Positions 43,731 to 51,810 of a stretch of 64,000 nucleotides of DNA are shown here, in pieces. Made by a program: the position numbers and the translations under genes. How positions within the stretch are numbered: position 1 is the stretch's first letter; the number at the start of each line of letters is the position of its first letter. The notes beneath the pieces were generated by a model that saw only the letters and a list, made by a program, of their open reading frames with translations, was not told the origin of the DNA and did no database searches. This DNA comes from Polyangiaceae bacterium (GTDB lineage Bacteria > Myxococcota_A > Polyangia > Polyangiales > Polyangiaceae), in assembly GCA_025937835.1 (NCBI GenBank), contig JAICQO010000008.1:1-64000 (forward strand). Direction: 5' to 3'.

Positions 43731-44519
43731 ATGTTCGTTCTCCTTGGACCGAGCTTCGACGGGAGTAGGGACGCTTACCAGCGGCTTGCCCGAGCTACGG
43801 GACTCGTGTCTTACGACCTCAAAGCGCGGATCCGCCCGGGGCTCTGGGGTGTGGTCAAGCTGCTCGGCGACACGCGGGAGGCCGAGGCGCTGGCGCAGGC
43901 GCTGCGTGAGCTCGGCTTCGCTCCGGTGTTGATCGAGCGGGCGGTGCTGCACGACTCGGAGCGTCGCATCGTGACGGCCTCGTCCGTGCGGCTCGACGAG
44001 AGCGAGCTCTTGCTCCAGCTGCCCGACCGCGAGGTGCGGGTCGCCTACCCGGCGCTGGCCGTGATCGTCCGTGGCGAGGTGCAGCCCGGCCGGGTCGCGA
44101 CCGCCGCCAACCCGAGCAGCGGCTCGCTGCGAGCGGTCGCGCCGGGAGGCGAGGCGACGTTCGTCCGGGACGCGCAGAAGCTGTCGTTCGAGGGCTACCA
44201 GGCCGCAGACCTGCACTTCCTCGAGGTGCCCTGGATCGTCCGGATCGGTACGCGCGTCCTCGAACAGGCCGGGCTCGAGCACGGGCCGCGCGCTCTCGAC
44301 GCGCTGGTCGATGCCATCGCCGAGCGCGGCGGGCTCCGAGTCGACCGAGGCGCCCGTACCTCCAGCGTCGCGGCCTTCGTGGAACAACCGGCGCCCCTCC
44401 GCAGCCTGAGCCCCGTGCCGCCCAGCCTGCGGGAGCAGACCGACGAGCGCTTCGATCCGTACTCGCGCGTGATCGGCGAGGCCGAGCGCCAACTCCGCGC
44501 CTCTCCCTCGAGCGCTTGA
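43731..44519 (+). CDS. conserved-looking hypothetical protein
   Basis: About 262 aa from ATG 43731 (TTG 43713 adds six residues). It begins FVLLGPSFDGSRDAYQRLAR and has a following ATGLVSYDLKARIRPGLWGVVKLLG module, which looks like a domain with alternating strands and helices. Later segments LLLQLPDREVRVAYPALAVI and LSFEGYQAADLHFLEVPWIV are beta-rich. No signal peptide, so cytoplasmic. I do not recognise the family. It is divergent from the M16 pair and upstream of the FHA-sigma-54 activator. Confidence 0.75.
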   Translation: MFVLLGPSFDGSRDAYQRLARATGLVSYDLKARIRPGLWGVVKLLGDTREAEALAQALRELGFAPVLIERAVLHDSERRIVTASSVRLDESELLLQLPDREVRVAYPALAVIVRGEVQPGRVATAANPSSGSLRAVAPGGEATFVRDAQKLSFEGYQAADLHFLEVPWIVRIGTRVLEQAGLEHGPRALDALVDAIAERGGLRVDRGARTSSVAAFVEQPAPLRSLSPVPPSLREQTDERFDPYSRVIGEAERQLRASPSSA

Positions 44520-44542
44520 GTGTGTCCCCGGATGGGGCACAC
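44520..44542 (+). terminator. inverted repeat after the hypothetical gene at 43731
   Basis: GTGTGTCCCC and GGGGCACAC separated by GGAT can form a hairpin with one bulge immediately after the stop codon. There is no U-run, so a terminator role is tentative. Confidence 0.3.
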
Positions 44543-44720
44543 ATCCACACTCGATGCCTCATTCCAGGACAGGTGGCTTTCACGCACCACCCGAGTGGGC
44601 CAGCGCGAGTTAACCCGTGCCCTCCGCCTCTAGGCGACTGCTGGGCCGTGTGATAGCCGTCAGATTAGAGGGCGAACGTAATATCAAAGGGCTTCGGCCA
44701 CGACACGCCCTCGTGATTCC

Positions 44721-46295
44721 ATGGCCAATTCAACAACTCGCGGTTACGAGGCGCGGCCCACGACGGCGCCTCCCGCGCCGGGGGCAACCTCCTACTCGGT
44801 GCTGGTTTACGGGGCAGATCATCGAGTCTGGATCGTGCCGCTGAAAAACGGACAGCGATACACGGTGGGTCGCGAAATCACGTCCGACATCGTGCTCGAC
44901 TATCCGTGGGTGTCGCAACGGCACGCGGTGATCATCGGCGGTGATCCGCCGAAGGTCGTGGATCTCGGCAGCCGCAACGGCACCTCGGTGGATTCCCGCG
45001 CGGTGATTCCGGGTACGCCGCGTGTGCTCGCCAGCGGCAACGTGATCGGGATCGCCGGCGTCTCGCTGCTGGTTCAGAGGGGCGGCGAGGCCGAGGCGGA
45101 CGCCTGGCGGCGGGGTGGCGCCGATCCGGGCACGGCGGCTCCGCAGCCGGCCTCGAGTCACGGCAGCTTGGGGCCCTCATCGCCTCCGCTCCTCACGCAA
45201 GATCCGAGGATGCAGGAGCTGTGCGTGTTCGCGGAGCGCGTGGCGCCGAGCGACGTTTCGGTGTTGATCCTCGGCGAAACCGGGGTCGGAAAGGAGCTGT
45301 TCGCGCGCTCGATCCACGAGCACTCGAAGCGCGGCAAGCAGCCGCTGGTCGTGCTCAACTGCGCGGCGATCCCCGAGAACCTCGTGGAGAGCGAGCTGTT
45401 CGGCTACGAGCGCGGCGCGTTCACCGGGGCCACGAGCCCGAAGCCCGGGCTGTTCGAGGCCGCGCACGAGTCCACCTTGTTCCTCGACGAGGTGGGGGAG
45501 CTTCCGCTGCCGATGCAAGCCAAGCTGCTGCGCGTGCTCGAGACCGGGGAGGTGCAGCGACTCGGCTCGCTGCGCACTCGCCGAGTCGACGTGCGGCTGG
45601 TCGCTGCGACGAACCGCGACCTGGGTACGGCCATCGCCACCGGCACCTTCCGGCTCGATCTGTTCTACCGCTTGAACGGCATCAGTCTGTCCATCCCCCC
45701 GCTGCGCGAGCGGCGTGAGGACATCGTGGCTCTCGCCGACCACTTCGCGTCGGCGCTGATGCGCATCGAGGGCCCGCTCTTCACGCCGGAGGCGCGCGCG
45801 GCGCTGTTGGCGTACGCCTGGCCCGGCAACGTACGCGAGCTCAAATCGACGATCCAGCGCGCGGCGCTGTTGGCGCAGGGCGGCGTGATCGACGCACCCC
45901 AGATCGTCCTCGCACCGGCGCCGTGGCTCGCGCTCGGCGTGGATGCGCCGGCACCGGCGAGCCTGCCGTTCGCAACGACTCCGCCGCTGGATTCTTCGGT
46001 GCGCTCCGCGGGGCCCGAGAGCGGCCCTGCTCCGAGCACGTTGGATCCGGAGCAGATTGAACGACGGCGGATCCAGGAAGCGCTGGACCGAATGGGTGGC
46101 AACCAGAAGGACGCGGCCAAGCTGCTCGGCATCTCGCGGCGCACGCTGATCAAGCGCCTCGATCGCTACGAGCTGGCGCGGCCTCGCAAGCGTCCGCGGC
46201 TCCCGAACGACAGCGGAGAGCGGCCGCTCGCCGAGCCGCCCCCGGAGCCGGCTTCCAGCACCGGGGATCCGAGCGCGCGCACCGGTCGCGGCTGA
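44721..46295 (+). CDS. sigma-54-dependent activator with N-terminal FHA domain
   Basis: A 524-aa protein. The FHA domain (about 45-115) reads [23 protein letters not shown] and [11 protein letters not shown], so it should bind a phosphothreonine peptide. The AAA+ domain has Walker [15 protein letters not shown] (182-195), the sigma-54 contact loop GAFTGA at 232-237, and [21 protein letters not shown] Fis-type helix-turn-helix ([20 protein letters not shown]) is near the C terminus. FHA-containing activators are a myxobacterial speciality linking Ser/Thr kinases to sigma-54 promoters. No kinase is adjacent. Confidence 0.95.
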   Translation: MANSTTRGYEARPTTAPPAPGATSYSVLVYGADHRVWIVPLKNGQRYTVGREITSDIVLDYPWVSQRHAVIIGGDPPKVVDLGSRNGTSVDSRAVIPGTPRVLASGNVIGIAGVSLLVQRGGEAEADAWRRGGADPGTAAPQPASSHGSLGPSSPPLLTQDPRMQELCVFAERVAPSDVSVLILGETGVGKELFARSIHEHSKRGKQPLVVLNCAAIPENLVESELFGYERGAFTGATSPKPGLFEAAHESTLFLDEVGELPLPMQAKLLRVLETGEVQRLGSLRTRRVDVRLVAATNRDLGTAIATGTFRLDLFYRLNGISLSIPPLRERREDIVALADHFASALMRIEGPLFTPEARAALLAYAWPGNVRELKSTIQRAALLAQGGVIDAPQIVLAPAPWLALGVDAPAPASLPFATTPPLDSSVRSAGPESGPAPSTLDPEQIERRRIQEALDRMGGNQKDAAKLLGISRRTLIKRLDRYELARPRKRPRLPNDSGERPLAEPPPEPASSTGDPSARTGRG

Positions 46296-46307
46296 GCCAC
46301 GAAGCGA

Positions 46308-47240
46308 TCACGGGCGCGCGATCGCGATCCTGGCCCGTCGCGCGCGGGCGGCGCACAGCACCACGAAACACGCTGCTAGAAGCGTCGTGGCGGTCAGCGG
46401 CTCGCCGAGCAGCGCCCAGGCCCAGAGCAGGCCGAGCACCGGCTGGAGCAGCTGGATCTGGCTGCCGTGCGCCACGCTGCCGAGCGACAGCCCGCGGTAC
46501 CAGGCCACCATCGCCAGGTACATGCTGACCAGCGACACGTAGCCGAGGCCGAGCAGCGCAGCGCCGGAGACGGAGCCGAGCGGACGCGAGGGCCAGGCGT
46601 AGGCCGCGATCGCGAGGTTCACGGGCAGCCCCAGCACCAGCGCCCAGGAGATCACGGTCACACCTCCGAGCTCGCGCGCGAGCAGCGCGCCTTCGGTGTA
46701 GCCGAGCGCCGCGAACGCGACCGCGGCGAGCAACCAGGCGTCGGCTGCGCTGACGGACAACGCCGCCTCCGTGCCCACGAACAGCAGCACGCCGAACGCT
46801 CCCGCCACGGAAGCAAACCAGAACCCGGGCGCCGGACGCTCGCGGCTACGCAGGATCGCATAAACGGCGGTGGCCATCGGCACGAGCCCGATCAGCACCG
46901 TCGCGTGCGAGGCCGGCGCCGTGCGGAGCGCAATGGCCGACGTCAGCGGGAAACCGAACACGACCCCGAGCGCAACCAGCCACAACCGCAGCAGCACGCG
47001 GCGCGGAAACGCCTCGCGCCGCACGAGCAGGACGAGCGCCGCGAGCAGGCCGGCCAGGACCGAGCGCGCGGCGCCGACGAAGGCCCCGCCGAGCTCGGGC
47101 ACGGCCGCGCGCGTGGCAACCAGCGTCAGGCTGAAGCCGAAAACAGCCGCGATACACCAGAAGAGCCCGCTCCGGGCCTCGGCCGGGCTCTGGAGTAGCG
47201 CTCCGGGCCGAACTGCAGTATCGATACTCGAATCAGACAT
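46308..47240 (-). CDS. EamA/DMT-family transporter
   Basis: A 310-aa protein with ten hydrophobic helices in two EamA repeats (GLFWCIAAVFGFSLTLVATR, and LLAAVAFAALGYTEGALLAR). Family members export amino acids, metabolites or toxic compounds. The ATG at 47240 overlaps the start codon of the divergent MocR regulator by two bases (CATG at 47238-47241), and this pairing implies regulation by it. A palindrome and a repeat of AGTATC lie around the starts. Confidence 0.9.
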   Translation of the reverse strand: MSDSSIDTAVRPGALLQSPAEARSGLFWCIAAVFGFSLTLVATRAAVPELGGAFVGAARSVLAGLLAALVLLVRREAFPRRVLLRLWLVALGVVFGFPLTSAIALRTAPASHATVLIGLVPMATAVYAILRSRERPAPGFWFASVAGAFGVLLFVGTEAALSVSAADAWLLAAVAFAALGYTEGALLARELGGVTVISWALVLGLPVNLAIAAYAWPSRPLGSVSGAALLGLGYVSLVSMYLAMVAWYRGLSLGSVAHGSQIQLLQPVLGLLWAWALLGEPLTATTLLAACFVVLCAARARRARIAIARP

Positions 47241-47253
47241 GAAAACAAGTATC
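47217..47253. promoter_or_regulatory. candidate MocR operator: AGTATC palindrome plus third half-site
   Basis: AGTATCGATACT (47217-47228) is a perfect 12-bp palindrome. A further AGTATC lies at 47248-47253, exactly 31 bases from the first half-site and inside the MocR coding start. MocR regulators often bind repeated half-sites in the divergent region they share with their target. Confidence 0.5.
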
Positions 47254-48732
47254 ACTGGCTCGGGCGCTGTCAAGGACGCCCGGCACACGTCGGACGGGCG
47301 GATCGCGGGCGCCCTGCGCGCGCTGGTCGCGCACGCGAGCCCGGGGTCGCGCATCCCGTCGCTGCGCGAGCTGTGCTCGACGCATCGAGCGAGCCCGGTC
47401 ACGGTGCACCGCGCGATCTCGCAGCTCGCGCGCGAGGGGCTGGTGATCGCGCGCCCGGGCGACGGCACGTACGTCGCGCGCAGGCCGGCGGAGTCCGCGC
47501 CGCTCGACTCGTCGTGGCAGCTCAGCGTGCTCGGGAGCGCTCCCGACGCGCTGCCCGCCGTGATGTACGAGCCGCCGTCCGGGCTCTTGCTCGGCACGGG
47601 TTACCCGGACGTCGGGCTGCAGCCGCTCAACCTGCTGATGAAGGCGGCTCGCCGCGCCTCTTCGCGCGAGCGCGCGTGGGATCGAGTGCCGCCCGAGGGC
47701 AGCGCCGAGCTCCGAGCCTGGTTCGCGCGCGACGTCGGCGGCGACGCGACGGCGGCGGACGTGCTGATCGTTCCGGGCGGCCAGGCAGCGCTCGCGGCTA
47801 CCTTTCGCACGCTGGTGCCGTTCGGAGGCCCGATGATCGTCGAGTCACCGACGTATTTCGGGGCCCTGGGCGTGCTGCGTTCGCTCGGGCTTCGGGCCGT
47901 GCCGGTCGCGGTGGACGAGCACGGCATGCGCACCGACCTGCTCGAAGCGGCGCTGGCTTCATCGAAGGCGCGCGCCGTGTACCTGCAGCCGGCCCTCTCC
48001 AACCCCACCGGCACCAGCCTGAGCGCTGCGCGGCGCGCGGAGGTCCTCGAGCTCGTCGAGCGCGCGGGTGCGTTCGTGGTCGAAGACGACTACGCGCGCG
48101 ACCTCTCGTTCTCGGCGTCACCCCCGCCGCCCCTGTTCCGAGAGGCGGGGGATCACGTGGTCTACATTCGCTCGCTGACCAAGTCGACCGCGCCCGGGCT
48201 GCGGGTTGCCGGCATCGTCGCGCGCGGGCCGGTGCGCCGGCGGTTGCGGCTGCTCCGCGCCGTCGAGGACTGGTTCTTCACCGGGCTACTACAGGACACG
48301 GCGCTCGAGCTCGTGACGACACCGGCCTGGCAACGGCATCTGCTCGAGCTCAGGCACACCTTGCGCGCACGCCAGGCCGAAACCGTGCGCGCCCTGGGCA
48401 AGCACTGGCCGGAGGCTCGTCTCACCCGCGTCCCCGACGGTGGCTTCAGCCTGTGGCTCGAGTTGCCCGAGGGCAGGGACGAGCTCGAGTTCGTGCGCGC
48501 GGCTGCGGCTCGCGGCGTGCAGGTCTCGCCCGGGCGTCCCTGGTTCGCGGCCGAGCCGCCCGGGGCCTTCGTGCGGATCAGCATCGCTTCGGCGAGCGTC
48601 AGCGAGCTCGTTCAGGGCGTCGAGCTGCTCGGACAGGTTTCACGCGAGCTCGGCGCAGGAGCGACAGCGCCCACAAGGACAGAAACGGCAGCCAGCCCGC
48701 GGCAACGCCGCGCCCGCCGAGCGCGCAATTGA
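47239..48732 (+). CDS. MocR/PdxR-type regulator (GntR HTH fused to class-I aminotransferase fold)
   Basis: A 497-aa protein. The N-terminal winged helix (IPSLRELCSTHRASPVTVHR, then LAREGLVIARPGDGTYVARR) is GntR-type. The long C-terminal domain is an aminotransferase fold with the PLP lysine in IRSLTKSTAPGLRVAG, plus LQPALSNPTGTSLS and FVVEDDYARDL. MocR proteins use PLP or a PLP-amino acid adduct as signal. The ATG at 47239 overlaps the EamA start on the other strand, so it probably controls that exporter. The 3' end overlaps the convergent protease gene by 134 bases; the last 20 residues (Arg/Thr-rich) fall in the overlap. Confidence 0.93.
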   Translation: MKTSITGSGAVKDARHTSDGRIAGALRALVAHASPGSRIPSLRELCSTHRASPVTVHRAISQLAREGLVIARPGDGTYVARRPAESAPLDSSWQLSVLGSAPDALPAVMYEPPSGLLLGTGYPDVGLQPLNLLMKAARRASSRERAWDRVPPEGSAELRAWFARDVGGDATAADVLIVPGGQAALAATFRTLVPFGGPMIVESPTYFGALGVLRSLGLRAVPVAVDEHGMRTDLLEAALASSKARAVYLQPALSNPTGTSLSAARRAEVLELVERAGAFVVEDDYARDLSFSASPPPPLFREAGDHVVYIRSLTKSTAPGLRVAGIVARGPVRRRLRLLRAVEDWFFTGLLQDTALELVTTPAWQRHLLELRHTLRARQAETVRALGKHWPEARLTRVPDGGFSLWLELPEGRDELEFVRAAAARGVQVSPGRPWFAAEPPGAFVRISIASASVSELVQGVELLGQVSRELGAGATAPTRTETAASPRQRRARRARN

Positions 48733-49633
48733 AAGCGCTCGCGTTGTCCGTCCCGTTGGACGAAGGCGGCGGGGCGGTAGCGTCGTCCGCGAAGTAGGCG
48801 ACGCCTCCGCCGTGATTCAGCGCCTCTTCCAGCAGATCGAGATAGCCCGCGACGAGCATGAAGGTGTTGCGGCTCTCGAGTGACAGGCAATCGCCCGTGA
48901 TCCGCGAGTAGACGCCAATCAGCGTGTCACCCTCCATCGACAGCGCCGGACCGCCGCTGTCTCCGATGCAGACCGTGTTGCCGTCGACGACGAAGCTCCG
49001 CGGCGGGGTGCTGGTCGAGGGCTCGCCGAGACCCGGGTCGACGTCCGTGACGCGCACGTTCGGTAGCTCGCGGCGTTCGACGAGGCCGGTGCGTTGTCCG
49101 GTCCCGTATCCAACCAGGCGCAGCTCGTCGCCAATCTGCGTGTCAGGGCTACGAGGAAGGGTGGAGTAGGCGGGCAGCTCTATTGCGCGGTCCAACACGA
49201 CGACGGCGAGATCGTCGCGGCAGGCTTGAAACGAGCCCGTTTGGAAGAGTCTTTTCCCGAGCGCAGCCGGTTCTTCGAGCGGGCTCGTGCCGAGGTAGAT
49301 CTGAACGGTGCTGGGCTCGACCGGCGCGCCGAACACGCCCGCCCCCGCGCCGTCGTCGATGAGCTCACCGTCGCCGGTGCACACGAAAGGGCGATCGGGG
49401 ACCGTGGCGACGCAATGCTTGGCCGTGACCACCGCGCGCGGCGCGATCAACGTGCCGGTGCAGTCGTTCCAGGTGTCGCTCGCGCCCTCGACGTGAAGAA
49501 ACACCACCTGGTCGCGCGTGGAAGGTGAGTGGGTACCCTCGAGTACGGCTGCGCGAAGTTCCGCTTCACGTTCCGCGTCGGAGGCCGAACACGCGAACGT
49601 CACCGTGCAGAGTAACAGAGTAATGATTCGCAC
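48599..49633 (-). CDS. secreted trypsin-like serine protease with MYXO-CTERM-like tail
   Basis: A 344-aa protein. It has an export signal (ITLLLCTVTFACSAS, possibly a lipobox). The chymotrypsin triad is visible: His in VVTAKHCVA, Asp in CRDDLAVVVLD, Ser in CIGDSGGPALS. The C-terminal end has a cysteine, a hydrophobic stretch and arginines (AFNCALGGRGVAAGWLPFLS, then LLRRARVKPVRAARR), resembling the MYXO-CTERM sorting tail that anchors proteins at the myxobacterial surface. The tail is encoded in the 134-base overlap with the convergent MocR gene. Confidence 0.92.
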   Translation of the reverse strand: MRIITLLLCTVTFACSASDAEREAELRAAVLEGTHSPSTRDQVVFLHVEGASDTWNDCTGTLIAPRAVVTAKHCVATVPDRPFVCTGDGELIDDGAGAGVFGAPVEPSTVQIYLGTSPLEEPAALGKRLFQTGSFQACRDDLAVVVLDRAIELPAYSTLPRSPDTQIGDELRLVGYGTGQRTGLVERRELPNVRVTDVDPGLGEPSTSTPPRSFVVDGNTVCIGDSGGPALSMEGDTLIGVYSRITGDCLSLESRNTFMLVAGYLDLLEEALNHGGGVAYFADDATAPPPSSNGTDNASAFNCALGGRGVAAGWLPFLSLWALSLLRRARVKPVRAARRPERAR

Positions 49634-49932
49634 GCTGCGCGGGCTGCAAGTCGCGTGCGGTTCACGATGCGTCAGGTTGCCCGTCTTTGGCGTGGTTTTT
49701 CGTGGGTCGTTTCGCGTTCGCTGCGCTTCGCGCGAAGCGGAAGCGCATCAAGTGCAGCAGCGTCAGAGCCTCGAGTGAACCCAATTGAGTGAGTGAGAAC
49801 GCGCGTGATCGCGGCTGCATTCGGAACCACTCGAGTTTCTCGGCGCGCGCTCCCGTCGCGAGTCGAAGGCATTCGGCTTGCAGCCAGAGCCGACGAACGC
49901 CGCGTGCGATGCGGCGTCGGAGGCAAATCAGA
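49634..49932. other. divergent intergenic region, with a 16-bp palindrome
   Basis: About 300 bases between the protease and a lipoprotein gene reading right. It contains CGCTTCGCGCGAAGCG (49724-49739), a perfect palindrome. Reading frames through it are Arg/Ser-rich and without motifs. Promoters for both genes should lie here. Confidence 0.5.
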
Positions 49933-50739
49933 ATGAGACTGCTGGGAACTGTTTCGGGACGAATGTTCGGTGTCGGTCTGGCTTGCCTCGCGCTCTCGTG
50001 CGGCGCGCCCGCGGAGACGAGCGAGCCCGTCGCGGAGGAGTCTGAGCCGTTGCTCGGGCTCGGGTTGCCGATCGAGTTGCCGTTGCCGTTGCCGGGTATC
50101 CCCGACCTCGGACACTGCTTGTTCTCGAAGGCGAAAGATACGCTGATCGCCGAGCTCGTGAAGGACAGCTGGCGGGTCGGGTATCCGTTGACGCGGCTCT
50201 ACGTCAACGAAGACGGCAGTGTTTCCGGGCCGGATCTGCCGCCCTCGCTCGAGGGGCAGCTCGAGGTGATCAACACGGTGGAGGCGGCGCGCGCGTCGGT
50301 GGCGGCGGCCGTCGCGGAAATTTCGGGTCTCCCGGACTACACGATGAACGGCATGAGCGTGGCTTTGCCGTCGTGCCTGAGCGTGCCGGCGTGGACTCCG
50401 AACGGAACCACGACCGTCGCCACGACCTTCAATGAGGTCTTCCCGGGCACGACGAACATTTCGTCGTGGCGCGCCACGCACGCGGCGTTCGGTGCTCAGT
50501 GTCCGCTGGTGCGCTCACTCTTGAACACGGATGCCATCGACCCGCCGGGCGACGGAAGCACCAACTCGCCGCCGAGCTCCAGCGTCAGCTCGAGCGGTGT
50601 CCGCGCCAACTCCTACGGTTTGTGCGGTGGCGACGCCTGGGAAGGGCGTCACTGCAAGCTCAGCTACGCATCCGGGGTGAACTGGTCGGGCCGCAGGTGC
50701 CAGGCCTACTACGGCCGTCTGCGCTGCCTCGTCTACTGA
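49933..50739 (+). CDS. lipoprotein of unknown function
   Basis: A 268-aa protein from ATG 49933; the frame is open further upstream, but the signal peptide with lipobox ACLALSCGAPA fixes this start. A Leu/Pro-rich stretch (LLGLGLPIELPLPLPGIPDL) follows the anchor. The C-terminal part has several cysteines (YGLCGGDAWEGRHCKLSYAS, then RRCQAYYGRLRCLVY), probably disulfide-bonded. No family recognised. The next lipoprotein gene lies 18 bases downstream. Confidence 0.8.
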   Translation: MRLLGTVSGRMFGVGLACLALSCGAPAETSEPVAEESEPLLGLGLPIELPLPLPGIPDLGHCLFSKAKDTLIAELVKDSWRVGYPLTRLYVNEDGSVSGPDLPPSLEGQLEVINTVEAARASVAAAVAEISGLPDYTMNGMSVALPSCLSVPAWTPNGTTTVATTFNEVFPGTTNISSWRATHAAFGAQCPLVRSLLNTDAIDPPGDGSTNSPPSSSVSSSGVRANSYGLCGGDAWEGRHCKLSYASGVNWSGRRCQAYYGRLRCLVY

Positions 50740-50757
50740 GCACGGCGGACCTGCTGC

Positions 50758-51810
50758 ATGAAACGTAGACCTGCGACATTCGGCACCGAACAGCTCGGCG
50801 TGATCGTGCTCGCGGCCCTCGCGGCTGCGTGCGGCGATGCGCCGGCCTCGAACCTCGACGCGTGCGGAACCGGCGGGCGGGTCTCGATCGGCTCCGCACA
50901 AGGGGAGGGAGACGACGCGAAAGCGGGCAGCACGGCGACGACCACGCCGCCGAGCTCGCCGCCGACGTCCGGGATACCGCCGGCGCCGAAGCCAACGGAG
51001 CCGGAGCCGCCGTCGGACGAGCCGCCACCGGACGAGCCGCCGGAAGAGCCGCCTCCCGTGGAGGAACCGCCGCCCGTGGAGGAGCCGCCGCCGGTCGAGG
51101 AGCCGCCGCCCGTGGAAGAACCGCCTCCCGCGGAGGAGCCGCCGCCCGTGGAAGAGCCGCCGCCGGTGGAAGAGCCGCCGCCCGTGGAGGAGCCGCCTCC
51201 CGCGGAGGAGCCGCCGCCCGTGGAAGAGCCGCCGCCGGTGGAAGAGCCGCCGCCCGTGGAAGAGCCGCCGCCGGTGGAAGAACCGCCACCGGTGGAGGAG
51301 CCGCCCGCGTTGTGCGTCGACGAGACGGGCTCCGAGGTGCCGTATGACTACACGTTCGGGATCGCGGGCGAGTATGCGTTCGAATTGATGCTCGACTGCA
51401 CATTGGGCGGCTTCATCGCGCCGCTCGTCGATCTCGACCCGCTCGGGCTCACGCTGGTGGACGGCTACGTGGCCGAGCTCACCGACTGGTATCGCGCGAG
51501 CGTTCTCGGCTGTGCTGCAGCCGAGTCGAGTCTGCCGCCGGGCGCCTTCGGCCTGGTTCCGTCCTCGCAAGCGACGGGGCTCTCGCGCGGCGACTTCGAG
51601 GGAACCATTGCGCTGTTTCTGAGCGTATTGACCAGGCACAACGGCTTGCCAGACGGAGTCAGCGCCGCACAAAAGCTCGAGATCAAGGCGCGCCTCGACG
51701 CGCTCGAGGCAGCCGTGGCCGTCGAGAGCGAGGAGCGGACACGTCCATCGCCCTTGCCCGAGTGCCTTCTGCCATTGCCAGGAGGAGAGGAGGGTGGCTC
51801 AGATCCCTGA
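50758..51810 (+). CDS. lipoprotein with long EEPPPV repeat
   Basis: A 350-aa protein. Lipobox VLAALAAACGD, then a Ser/Thr/Pro linker. From about residue 96 to 179 the six-residue unit EEPPPV (or EEPPPA) repeats 14 times. Such a Pro/Glu stretch should form a stiff, extended, acidic spacer that could hold the C-terminal domain away from the membrane or through the peptidoglycan. The C-terminal domain is helical (FEGTIALFLSVLTRHNGLPD) and of no recognised family. Its end overlaps the next start by 17 bases. Confidence 0.85.
   Translation: MKRRPATFGTEQLGVIVLAALAAACGDAPASNLDACGTGGRVSIGSAQGEGDDAKAGSTATTTPPSSPPTSGIPPAPKPTEPEPPSDEPPPDEPPEEPPPVEEPPPVEEPPPVEEPPPVEEPPPAEEPPPVEEPPPVEEPPPVEEPPPAEEPPPVEEPPPVEEPPPVEEPPPVEEPPPVEEPPALCVDETGSEVPYDYTFGIAGEYAFELMLDCTLGGFIAPLVDLDPLGLTLVDGYVAELTDWYRASVLGCAAAESSLPPGAFGLVPSSQATGLSRGDFEGTIALFLSVLTRHNGLPDGVSAAQKLEIKARLDALEAAVAVESEERTRPSPLPECLLPLPGGEEGGSDP
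51043..51294 (+). repeat. 18-bp tandem repeat, 14 copies, coding for EEPPPV
   Basis: The unit is GARGARCCGCCNCCSGYG with synonymous variation, in frame throughout. Copies 5 and 9 code for EEPPPA. Length is likely to vary between strains by slippage or recombination. Confidence 0.9.

Noticed and set aside
49672-50481. Minus-strand frame opposite the lipoprotein gene at 49933
   Set aside because: Arg/His-rich with no signal or motif; the plus-strand frame has a lipobox and ordered cysteines.
51043-51294. CRISPR-like repeat array
   Set aside because: The repeats are contiguous 18-mers in frame within a protein gene, with no unique spacers.
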